Part shown: positions 15,137 through 25,300 of the stretch, one piece after another
How positions within the stretch are numbered: the stretch's first letter is position 1
Layout: every line of letters begins with the position of its first letter
Assembly (NCBI GenBank): GCA_947625865.1
Contig: CANQQD010000017.1
Coordinates: 1 to 32,767 of the forward strand
Source of the DNA: an uncultured Clostridia bacterium
GTDB lineage: Bacteria; Bacillota; Clostridia; Christensenellales; Borkfalkiaceae
Length of the DNA: 32,767 nt
Direction: 5' to 3'
Position numbers and translations under genes: made by a program
The notes under the pieces: generated by a model
The model's database searches: none
What the model was told of the DNA's origin: nothing
The model's input: only the letters and a program-made list of their open reading frames with translations

Positions 15137-17866
15137 TTAGAGGTAGTTAACTTCCCAGATCCTGTCGAGCACGCCGTTGTTGGCGCCGGCATTCATATTT
15201 ACCGTGGAAGAATCGATTATAGTTTTATTGAATACGCACAGATCCTTACGCTGATAGAGAGGAAGCTCTATTGCAAGATCCATTATTAAATCGAGACAGT
15301 CATTATATAGTCCCGCACGGACGTCCTGCATTGTAGTGGAACGCGCCTCGTCTATAAGGTCGCTGAGATTGTTTATAATGCCCTGCTCGGTCCGATAGTC
15401 GCCGGAAGCGTCATTCAAAATGGTCTTGTAGCCCCAGTTGAGAACGCTGGTAGCCTGACTGTTCTTGTGATATACCTGGTACATATCGGGGTCTACGCCG
15501 GACGACCACGCCGCCGCCCATATCTGAAGTCCGCCGCGGGTCAAGGCAAGGAGTGCGTTGGAGTCGGTGGACAGCTTGATATCGAAGCCGGACGAGTTGA
15601 GAAGCTCCCTTGCGTCCTGGAACATGTTGTATGCGGGGTGGTCGGAGTTTGCGCCGGCTATGGTGAACGTATAAGTCAAAGATTTACCGCCCTTTTGATA
15701 AACGCCGTCGCCCCTGTCTGTGTAGCCGAGATCCCTCAATTCATCCTTTATTTTTTCGGGGTTGTCGAAGTGATTCTTAAGATAGTCGTACTCGGTTGCG
15801 CCCTTGGGATATGCCCACGACGTTGTAGACATGGGTCTGTATATCTGGCTTGCAAGGTCGTTGCCATAGTAGTTGAGCGAAAGACCGGGAGACATTGCGC
15901 GCATTATTATCTTTCTTATGTTGATATCGGGAACGTATGTGGGGTTGATGCCTACATAGCCGTAGCCGTTGGTATCGTACAATACGTTTTCGAGAGTATC
16001 TCTCTTACCCATGACATCGGTATAATTGGTATTGGACGCGTTGGGTTCGCCGTAGTCGATATTGCCCGTGTTAATGGCATTGAGAATTCTGTCCTCGGTG
16101 AGCACCTTGTATCTGAGATACTTGATCTTTGCGTTGTTTAAGCCCGAGCCCATGGTTTCGAAATAGGGATTGCGCTCGTAGTTTACAATGTAATTTTCAT
16201 AGAATTTGCTGCCCGAAGTTGCCACGCCGCCGGTGCTTGTGGAAGCCATGTAGGGACCGGCGCCCTTGGGAAGGGCGCTCTTGCCCTCAACTGTGCCTCT
16301 GACTACCTGATCGAAGAAGTCAAACTTGCCGCGGCATACTCCAAAACAGGTATTTGCGTTGCCCGTGGGGTCGTTGGCATAGTCTATCTGGTCGCCGTTA
16401 AAAGAAGTGATATAATTTTTGCCTTCATATGTTCCGGAATAGTAGCTCATGGGAGCTATGGTTATGCCGAACTGCCATATAGCCGCAGGGTCTACCTCGT
16501 TTACTATGACCTTGAGAACATCATAGCTGCCGTCGAGAGTTTTGCCGTTGAAGGAGGTCACGTTCTTTTCGGTCTGTATGCCCCTTATATAGTACTGGGG
16601 ATGCGCGCTGTTATTCAAAGTTTTGCCGCGCTCGTCCGCAAGGAACTCGCTGTACGCGGTGTTTGCGGTCGCCCACTGGGTGAGAACTTCGTCAAGACCC
16701 GAGCCGTCGTCGGGCATGTAGGTCGAATAAACCTTGTTGATGGAGTACTCTTTTGTAAGCTTGAGTATCGCCGTCTCCTCGTCGCAGTTGTTTTCCGCCA
16801 TATACGCGCTTACCTTCTGAGTGGTAGTTGCAGCCGTTATGTCGTTGATGATATCCTGACGCGATATTACGCCGGAGGTGCCGCCGACTGCGCCGACCGC
16901 CCAAGGATCGAGCGTGGTCAAAACCTTGCCGAGCTCGTATGCCTCTTTATTGGTCGGGTCTATTTCCACTCCCGTCTTTGCATCGACCCTTATCTCTCTC
17001 TGCGTGCCGTTGCTATATTGTCTGTACTGTGCAACTACGACGCCCTCGTTGAAGAGATATGCCTGCCATGCGGCGGTGAAATTATAATTTACCTTGAATG
17101 TATCCGTATAGCTGGTTTCAACGCTGTTCCAGTCGGTTTCGATCTCCTGCTTAAAGAGAGTCTTTACGCGCTCGAAGTCCTTTGCGCCCTGCTCGCCAAG
17201 GTCTCTATCTTCTTTTTTGCCGTAATCTATTAGTTTTTGTATTCTGTTCTGGGCATTTACAGCATAGGTGCCGGTGTTTACCGTTGCATCGTCGGCGATG
17301 GTGGAATCGTTGTTCTGGTAAGCTTTAAGACCCTGTATATCTACCGAATACATAGTGTTGGAGCCCGTGTAAACGGGATCGAGATATACATAGAAGTTAA
17401 AGAGGACGTCCTTTATGGTGAGAGGAGTGCCGTCCGAGAACTTCATTCCGTTTTTAATGAGGAACCTGTAAACCGACGTGCCGCCGTCTGCCGCTTGCAT
17501 ATCCTCGCACTCGTCGCCCGAAGCGTTGTAGAACTTTATTTCGAAGTCCTTGGCTACGGTGTTGTAGTTGTCGCCTGCAACGGGCTTGACGTTGTTCCCG
17601 GCGTCCACGTCGGAGGTAATGAGCGAGGACTGCGTCATGCTTATTACCTGCGTATCGGTGAGCGAGGTCGAGAAGAAGGGATTGAAGTTGCCGTCCAGCG
17701 CGCCTATCGAGAGCGCGAGAGCACGGGACTCGGTGTCGTACTTCTGGGCGCCGCCGCCATTGCCACCACCGCCGCCATTACCGCTATTGCCGCCGGCGCA
17801 TGCCGCTGCAAACAGCATTGTGCTGCCGAGTAAGGAGCAGGCGAGCACCTTTAAAAATTTGTTCAT
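15137..17866 (-). CDS. oppA: Oligopeptide-binding lipoprotein (SBP_bac_5) with a large insert
   Basis: This 909-aa protein has a lipobox ending at Cys23 and a Gly/Asn linker (24-40). Family 5 solute-binding hallmarks are KNGMKFSDGTPLTIKDVLFNF (138-158), KGAGPYMAS (534-542), YERNPYFE, and the later WAAAWSSGVDPDMYQVYH region that lines the ligand site. It captures peptides outside the membrane and hands them to OppBC. Typical members are 500-600 aa; residues about 185-430 form an extra segment rich in charged and polar residues between the first hallmark and the GAGPY region. A perfect AGGAGG lies 6 nt before the ATG, which overlaps the preceding stop as ATGA. The insert may widen the ligand range or contact another surface protein of the operon; that is speculation. 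Confidence 0.9.
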   Translation of the reverse strand: MNKFLKVLACSLLGSTMLFAAACAGGNSGNGGGGGNGGGAQKYDTESRALALSIGALDGNFNPFFSTSLTDTQVISMTQSSLITSDVDAGNNVKPVAGDNYNTVAKDFEIKFYNASGDECEDMQAADGGTSVYRFLIKNGMKFSDGTPLTIKDVLFNFYVYLDPVYTGSNTMYSVDIQGLKAYQNNDSTIADDATVNTGTYAVNAQNRIQKLIDYGKKEDRDLGEQGAKDFERVKTLFKQEIETDWNSVETSYTDTFKVNYNFTAAWQAYLFNEGVVVAQYRQYSNGTQREIRVDAKTGVEIDPTNKEAYELGKVLTTLDPWAVGAVGGTSGVISRQDIINDITAATTTQKVSAYMAENNCDEETAILKLTKEYSINKVYSTYMPDDGSGLDEVLTQWATANTAYSEFLADERGKTLNNSAHPQYYIRGIQTEKNVTSFNGKTLDGSYDVLKVIVNEVDPAAIWQFGITIAPMSYYSGTYEGKNYITSFNGDQIDYANDPTGNANTCFGVCRGKFDFFDQVVRGTVEGKSALPKGAGPYMASTSTGGVATSGSKFYENYIVNYERNPYFETMGSGLNNAKIKYLRYKVLTEDRILNAINTGNIDYGEPNASNTNYTDVMGKRDTLENVLYDTNGYGYVGINPTYVPDINIRKIIMRAMSPGLSLNYYGNDLASQIYRPMSTTSWAYPKGATEYDYLKNHFDNPEKIKDELRDLGYTDRGDGVYQKGGKSLTYTFTIAGANSDHPAYNMFQDARELLNSSGFDIKLSTDSNALLALTRGGLQIWAAAWSSGVDPDMYQVYHKNSQATSVLNWGYKTILNDASGDYRTEQGIINNLSDLIDEARSTTMQDVRAGLYNDCLDLIMDLAIELPLYQRKDLCVFNKTIIDSSTVNMNAGANNGVLDRIWEVNYL

Positions 17867-19272
17867 TGTTGTCCTCCTATAACTTGTTTGTTATCTATTT
17901 TCAATGTGGCGTTTTTCACGACCCCGCCGTACGCGGATTCAAATTCCGCGTCGGTTTCCGTGCCGTAAAGCCAGCTTGTCGTTTGGTAGTTGCCGTCTAT
18001 ATTCTGGATATTGTTTATCATCGCGCTGCCAGCGTTTATTTGAAGGTCGAAGCCGTCTACTTTGAAATCAGTGAGTTTTGCACCCGTCTCCACCGCAGAG
18101 AACAGTGCATATATGGAAGCGGCGCCGCCCCTTATGGTCATCCTTGCGGACACGTTTTTAAGCGTGAGACCGCTGATTTCAGCTTCCGCGCCGAGCCTGC
18201 CAAAGAGAGACGCTGTTGCACCGTTACTCAATGTCTGGGCAAGCGTTGCGCCGATAGCTATATCGGATATGGTAAACCCGTTGCCGACGACGCGGCCGTT
18301 GAAGTTCCCGGACGTGCGCATATAAAACATCGTATCAGATCCGCCGCAGCTGAAGTCATATGGAACATAGTAATTGCCGGAACCCTCGCCGAGCATCAAC
18401 GAGACGTCGGAGGCGTTCCTTACGGTGGTCCACTCGCCCTCGAGATACTTTGCATAGACGGTGATGTTGGCGCCGTCGGCGGGCTTTGTGAACCGCGCGT
18501 TGGGCATCAGCGGATCCTTGCAGGCTTCGTCGTAATACATCTGTATATACGAGTGCGTAGAAAAGGTTTTGGGGCTTCTGGAAGCGTCCACCGAAATGGT
18601 GCTGTAGGTGAATTCCCTTGTGGCGATCACATCGTTATTTTTATATGTCACATCCTTCTCTACGCCGTCCTCGCCCGTCTCCTTTGCGGTTATGGGGGTA
18701 TCGGTTACGAGCCTGAATTCGATTACGGAGTCGAGCGACCACGTTGCGGCAAGATATAAGGGCTTGCCCTCCTCAACGACGAGATTGCCGTTTTTGAACG
18801 CCTTTTCGCCGCTGGGCTCTGCGGTGAACCGCTTGCTCTGCTCCAAAAGCTGCCTGCCGTCGGAGCCCTTCATGTCCGCCGTGCCGTTTTCGAGAACGTT
18901 CAGCACCTGACCTTCGGAATCCTTCAATACGGGCTTGCCGTCGGCGTCGAGCTTGCAATACTCCCAGCCGTCGAAATTATAGCCGTCGCGGGAGATCGTG
19001 AGGTTTTGACCGAGGGAATTCACAACGCCTATGTTCAATATAGGCGCGCCCGACTTGTAGTAGACCGTTCTGTAAACCTTTTGGTCGAGGCTTGTGCCAA
19101 CCTGGAACTGCCCGCCGTTGGCATAGTAGGTCACGGGGCATTTGAGTCCGAGTTCATCCGCCATATCCTGTGCCGTTCTTTCACCTATGCTGCAACCGGC
19201 GCAAATACCGGCTATAAGCGAAACGGCAAACACGGCGATCAGGATAAGCAGGATCTTAATTCTGGTTTTCAC
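17863..19272 (-). CDS. Surface lipoprotein with InlB-type and GLUG-like segments, unknown function
   Basis: This 469-aa protein begins at GTG with AAAGGA about 9 nt upstream. The signal peptide ends at Cys27 (ICAGC). Residues about 45-110 contain GYNFDGWEY, resembling Listeria-Bacteroides (InlB B) repeats. Residues about 285-440 contain NGRVVGNGFTISDI and SLFGRLGAEAEISGLTLKNV, resembling the GLUG or beta-helix pattern also present in the 1739-aa lipoprotein upstream. It overlaps the start of the peptide-binding gene by 4 nt (ATGA), so the two are translationally coupled. It may be an accessory substrate-binding or adhesion lipoprotein. It has no catalytic motif. Confidence 0.75.
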   Translation of the reverse strand: MKTRIKILLILIAVFAVSLIAGICAGCSIGERTAQDMADELGLKCPVTYYANGGQFQVGTSLDQKVYRTVYYKSGAPILNIGVVNSLGQNLTISRDGYNFDGWEYCKLDADGKPVLKDSEGQVLNVLENGTADMKGSDGRQLLEQSKRFTAEPSGEKAFKNGNLVVEEGKPLYLAATWSLDSVIEFRLVTDTPITAKETGEDGVEKDVTYKNNDVIATREFTYSTISVDASRSPKTFSTHSYIQMYYDEACKDPLMPNARFTKPADGANITVYAKYLEGEWTTVRNASDVSLMLGEGSGNYYVPYDFSCGGSDTMFYMRTSGNFNGRVVGNGFTISDIAIGATLAQTLSNGATASLFGRLGAEAEISGLTLKNVSARMTIRGGAASIYALFSAVETGAKLTDFKVDGFDLQINAGSAMINNIQNIDGNYQTTSWLYGTETDAEFESAYGGVVKNATLKIDNKQVIGGQQ

Positions 19273-19300
19273 TGTATTTTTTCCTTTATTTTAATCTGTA

Positions 19301-22300
19301 TTAATACTTGCTCTTTACGTATATGACTGTACTTACCGCCACTGCCGCCACCGCAACGACCGAAAGGGCGATAAGAACATACCATACCGCGTTCCAATTG
19401 AAGCTGCCGCCGCCGGCAGGAGCCTCCGGTCCGACGGGCTCGGTGGGAACGGAAGGTTCTTCCGTGCCCGCTGCCTTTACAACGATGGGTATTCTGAAAT
19501 ACTGGCCGTTGTAGGTGCCCGCGATGAACGTATTGAAGGGGTGCAGGGGTCCGGTATATGCGGCGCTTATGCTGACGCCCGAAAGGTCGCTCACCGTTTC
19601 CACGGAGTAGTCGTCGTAGACTACCCTGAGCACAAGACCCGTCATGTCGAAGATTTCGCCGTCGATATACTCGGATTTATGGGCGCTCGACGCGTCGGTG
19701 GAAACGCTCGATATCTTTACGGATATGCCGAACTTCGATTTTACGGGCTTCAAAGCCGCTTCGACCGAATACAGCTTCTCCACCCTGCCGTCGGTCATCA
19801 TGCCGAGCTGAACCTCGCTCGTCGTGTTGTTGAGTATTCTGTGAGCCGTCTTCACCGACTCGGAGAATGCCTCCACCCTTGCGCGGGTCGCATCTGTAAC
19901 GTCAAGACCCGCCAAGGCGTTCACGGCGCTTATGCTGAATGAGTCCACAAGATTTATGAACTCGCGCGTGTTGTCGTCCATCAATTCCCCGAGACTCACC
20001 TTGCCGCCGAAGAAGTGACTGTATGTGTAGTTATCGTAGCCGGTGCCGTTGGAGGGATATGCAAGAGTGACTGTGCTCGTGAGCGTGCCCGCGTAATCGG
20101 GAATATAATCGAGTATTTCTCTGCCGAAGTTGCGGAAGTAGAGCGTGTGGAAAGCGTCGAATGTGAACGAAGCGCTGTTCCGCGAAGAGAGATCCCAGAA
20201 CTCCGAGAGGAGCACGGGCGCAGCGATGCTTTCGAAGTTATATCTCGTTATGCCTGCGCCGTAGAACGCCCTGTCGCCTATTGTCTTTACGCTGTAGGGA
20301 AGGGTGACTGTGGCGAGATATGTGTTCCCGACATTGGCAAACGCCATCGAACGGATGGTAACGGTGCCGTCCTTGATGCGGTAGTGCGCGGGATAGGTCT
20401 CGTTCTCCGTTGCGCGGAGCGCGCCCGGATACAGGCAAAGCTCGTAGCTTACCTCGTCCGGATTTGCATTGGTTATTTTTTCATAGAGCACGTTGTTTTC
20501 GGCAAAGAATATTCTGTTTGCCGTGGAGACTGTTACGCTTTGGAGCAGGCTTGCGTTTGCGAACGCGCCGCCGCCGTAATGTTTGAGGCTTGCGGGTATG
20601 GATAAGGTGTTTATCCTTATGCCGTAGAACGCCCTGTCGCCTATGCTCTCCGCCGCGGGGATGGAGAGGCTTGTGGCGGCTACGTTATAGAACGCTTCGT
20701 CGCCGATGGTCTTTGCCGCCGTGAGGGTAAGACCCGTGAGAGCGGTTAAACCGAACGCCCCGTCGCCTATGGAGGTCAGCTTGCCCAGCCCTGTGACGGA
20801 GGCAAGCTGCGTGCACCTTAAAAATGCTCCGTTGCCGACCTTGGTGACTTTTTTGAGATCGATAGATCTGAGCTCCGTGCAATACCAGAACATTCCCTCG
20901 CCGAGCTCGGTAAGTCCGCCGAGGTCTACGCTTGTAAGGGAGCTATGTCTGCCCGTCTGCACGCCCGTCTGCATATTGCCGGTCACGCCCGGGCAGAAAG
21001 TGTATGTGCCCGAGGCGGTGGCGTTCTTTCCGAACGAAGCCGAGGCAAGCGCGGAACAGCCGTCAAAGGTATATTCGCCGAGCGATGTCAGCGAGGACAG
21101 GTGCGCTTCGGTGAGACCGCGGCAATTTGCGAACACTCTGTCGCCCATAGACCTTACGCTTTCGGGAAGAGTGACCGACGTCAGTCCCGTGCCCGAGAAG
21201 GCGTTGCTGCCTATCGAAACGAGCGAGGAGCCCCTGAACGTCACATCCGAAAGATCGACGCAATTTGCAAAGGCGCTCGCGCCTATGGAGGTTATGCCGT
21301 CTATAGTAACCGAGGTGAGCCCGCTTTCCCTGAACGCGTGCGCGGGAATTTCGGTTATGCTTGACGGAATGGTTATTGATTTGATATCAAGTCCCGCAAA
21401 CGCTCCCTCGCCTATCTTTTCTACCGAGGCGGGAATGTTGACCGTGACCACACCGTCGGCAAGCGTGCTGCTTGCAAAGGCGTAGGGCGCGATTTCCGTT
21501 GTGCCCGCCGCTATGGCGAACGAGGAGGTTATTGTGTTGGGTGCGAGAACAAGCGTCTTGCCGTCGTAGACCGCGCTGCCGCTGACCGTATAGCCGTTGG
21601 CGCTCCAGTCTATATTTACGTTTTTGCCGTCGAAGACGCTTTCACCGAGCACGGGGTTGCCATTGGGCATTGTGAAATTTTCGATAGCCGTGCCGGCAAA
21701 GGCGTAGTCGCCTATATATGAAACCCCGTAATCGCCGAAGCTGACGTTTTTCAGCTGCGTGCAGCCCGCGAACGCATAGGGATCGATTCTGAACACTGTG
21801 TTTTTCCATGTTTTTTCGCCGCCGAATGTCACCGATGTGAGACCCGTGCAGCCCTGGAACGCACCGCCGCCGAAGCCGAAAACACTTTGGCTGCCGCTTA
21901 CGCGGGGAGCGTTTATTTCAACGCTTTCAAGACCCGTACAGCCATAGAACATGCCTTCGCTGAGCGCGGTGTAGTGGTCGGTAATTACGCTTTGAAGCCC
22001 CGTGCAACCCGCAAATACATTTCTGCCCGCGGTATGCAGACCGGTTATGTCGGCTTCTTTAAGCGAGGTGCAGCCCCTGAACGCCGAGTCGTTGGCTATG
22101 CCGATCTTCTCCATATGGCGCACTTCCTCAAGGCCCGTTCCCGCAAAGGCGTTTGCGCCCACGGTTATCACCTTGACGTTGGTCAGATCCAAAAGTCTGA
22201 GATTGGTGCAGCCCTGGAAGGCGTCCGCCAAAATGAGGTTGACCCTTGCAAGGTCCTTATCGGGCACGGAATTTTCGTCCGTGATATATAAGAAGTAAAT

Positions 22301-25300
22301 CTCCTCGAGAGCGGTGCAATTGAGGAAGGCTCTCTCGCTTATCTGGGTGACCGTTCTGGGGATAACGACCCTCTTCATTGTGTCGTTGTCCTCGAAGGCC
22401 TCCTCGGCGATATACATAATATTTTTATCGTCGGGAATGATCACCGTTTCTTCGGAGCCGTGATATTTATTGAGATAGGTGTTTGCGACGGTGAAGGGCT
22501 CGGTCACATTCAACGTTACCATTGCCGAAACGGTGGAGCCGTTGGGCAGGGTGGTTTCTGCGATTATGGTTGCATTGCCGTGCTTATTTAACGTTGTTAC
22601 CGTGCCGCCGGAATCCACGGTGGCTATCTCTTCGTTGGACGACGACCAGCTGAACGTGAGATCGTCTACGGGATAGTACCACGGATCGGAAACGACCTCT
22701 AACGTGAAGGTTTGACCCGCATTCACGTCCACGGTGCCCCTCGGCTTTTCTATCCCCAGATTGGAGTTCTTCATCACTCCGAAGGAGAGCGAGGGTCTTG
22801 CCATTTCCCTGCTGCTGTCCACTACCGTCACGTTCAGGGTGAGGGTTTTGCCTCCTCCCCTTACCGTCACCCTTGCGGCGCCGGGGGCTACGCCGAATAT
22901 CTCGTTGTTCCTTACGAGCACGGTAGATCTGCCGAGCGTGGACCACGTGTAGTTAGACGGATTCGAGGTCCCGCAGTCAAGCTCGACGCGGTAGAGCTCG
23001 TTCTTTTCTATGGTCAGATTGTAGGTCGGGGTAGAGGCCGAACGGTCTACGGTGACCCTGTTGTTGAGTACAAAGCCGAAGTTTTCCGACGCCTGATTGT
23101 TATTTGAGGTGTTGAAGTTTATGGTATATACGTTGTGGTTGAGAGCGTAGTCGTCAATCTGAACGTACATTTTGTTCTTGTATTTTTCGTAAAAATCGGT
23201 GATCTCCACCGATACGGTCGTGGTGCCGTTCCTGGTGGGGTTATAGATGGGTGTGACGTATTCCGTTGCGAGGTTGATCTCCGAGATCTCCGAAACATCG
23301 GTGTACTCATCGTCAGTATAGCATATGAGCACAGCCTGTGGATAGTGGTTGTCGTATATGTCGAGATCGAGATATACCCTCTGCTTGGGCTTGTCGTTTT
23401 CCTCGTAATCGTAGTATCTTATGCGCGAGCCCTCGAGCACGGGAGCGTCGTAGTCCACATAGAAGGTGGAAGTAAAGCTGTTGTCGTAGGGAATGTCGCC
23501 GGATATTTTATCGGCTTCCTTTCTGTAGAAATCGAATTCGATGCGGTATTTGCCGTTGTCTACCAGCCCGAGTTCGTCGGGAGTGAGCTTTAAATCGACA
23601 AGCGCGGGACGGGCGCTGCCGCCGTTTGCGATCGCCTTGCCTATGCGGTATTTGGAGCCGGAGTATATCAGCTCGCCCGTGGCGTCGTTATAAATATTAT
23701 AGTCCACGAGTTCGGCGTTTCGCAAAAGTCCCGCATACAGCGAGCGGATACCCGTTGACGTGAGATAGTTGTCGGTCGCCGTAGCTCCGTTGAAGATATT
23801 ATATCTGGAAACCGAGCAGTGCTCCTCGGATACATATACCTGTTCTACGCCGGGAGTATCGTCCTGAACATAGGCGAAGCCGCCCATAGGCACGCCGTAT
23901 CTGCCGTTATAATATGTGGAATAGAGCTGGGTGGCAAACACGCTCTCGTGGGGCTTTTCCTCCTCCGTGAGAGATGTATCCGCCTCGATGGCGGCTATCT
24001 CGTATGCGTTGTAATCCATGAGAGGAGCCGCGTCCCAGTCGCCGTAGAAGCCCATGAAGGGAAGATTGAGGTCGCACTGGCCGTCCGTTTGGGATTCGAG
24101 GGATATGAAGCCCTCCACATACATTCCGTTTGCAAAGTTGTCGTCGAGGTATTTCTTTTCAGCCGCCGAGAGAGTGAGAGTTACGCCTATCGTCGCCGTT
24201 CCGCCCGCAGCAACGGTTATCACGTCGCCGTCGCGGGTGGCGCCCGTTACCTCGAACTGCGCGGCATTGTCGTCGAGCATGTACGCAGCCTCGGCTACGG
24301 CAAGCTTATCGGCAGCTATCGTTTCGGTCATAAATCTCGGAACGAGCTTGAAGCCGAGAGGCGCGTTGCCGAAGTTATTTAAATAGAACTTAAAGGTATA
24401 TATACCCTTCTTGCTCTCGTCCTCGCCGAGTTCGATCTTGGGTCTGTTGTCCTCCGTGCCGCAGTCCTCGCCCTCGTGCGTTTCGAGGTATGCCTTGGTG
24501 GTGAATATGTTGCTTAAGGTTGCAAGTCCCGCGCCCTGCTTTCTGGGCGAATAGGGAAGCTTTTCCTCGTCATATACGAGGGTAGCCGAGCTCATTACTA
24601 TCTGGTTGGTCAAAGTTGTGAGCGCCTTGGGCTGCATACCGGGGTTCTGCCCCCTTAAATAGTCCTTTACGAGAGCCATGAGTCCCGCAAGGTTGGGCGT
24701 TGCCATCGAGGTGCCGCTCATCTGCTCGTAGCCGCCCGCAACGGACGAGGTGATCTCGCCGCCGTGCGAGGTGATGTCGGGCTTTAATTGCAGGTCGGGC
24801 GAGCTGCCCCACGACGAGTAGTCGTTCATGAAGGGTCCCGCCTTATATGATTTGTTTATTTCTATAGTGCCGCTGCTTCTGAGCCTGCCCGGGTTGGAGG
24901 GATCGGCGGTGAGCATTGCGCCCGCGTCCATATTTATGGCAACCGCGGGGATGCGGTCCTCCTCCTCGATCTCGCCGAGGGACATCCTTATAGTGCCCGG
25001 GACGTTGTCATATACAATGATGCCGTCCGCGCCCAATGAGTGGGCGTTTTCGACCTTGGTCTGGAAATCGAGGGTACCGCGCCTTACGAGCACGAGAATC
25101 TTTTCGCCCTCCTTCTTGTTCCTGAGAGCGTTTATTACCGTGCTGGGGTAGTCGCCCTGTGCGCCCGTGCCGGGTATTACATAATATGTGAATATGCCGC
25201 TCTGCTTATCGCCCAAAAGTTCGTCGGCGAAGTTGAAGGGAACGGCGTTTGCGTCGTTGGATTCAGTATAGTACAGGGGGTAATCGCCATAGTCGCTGTC

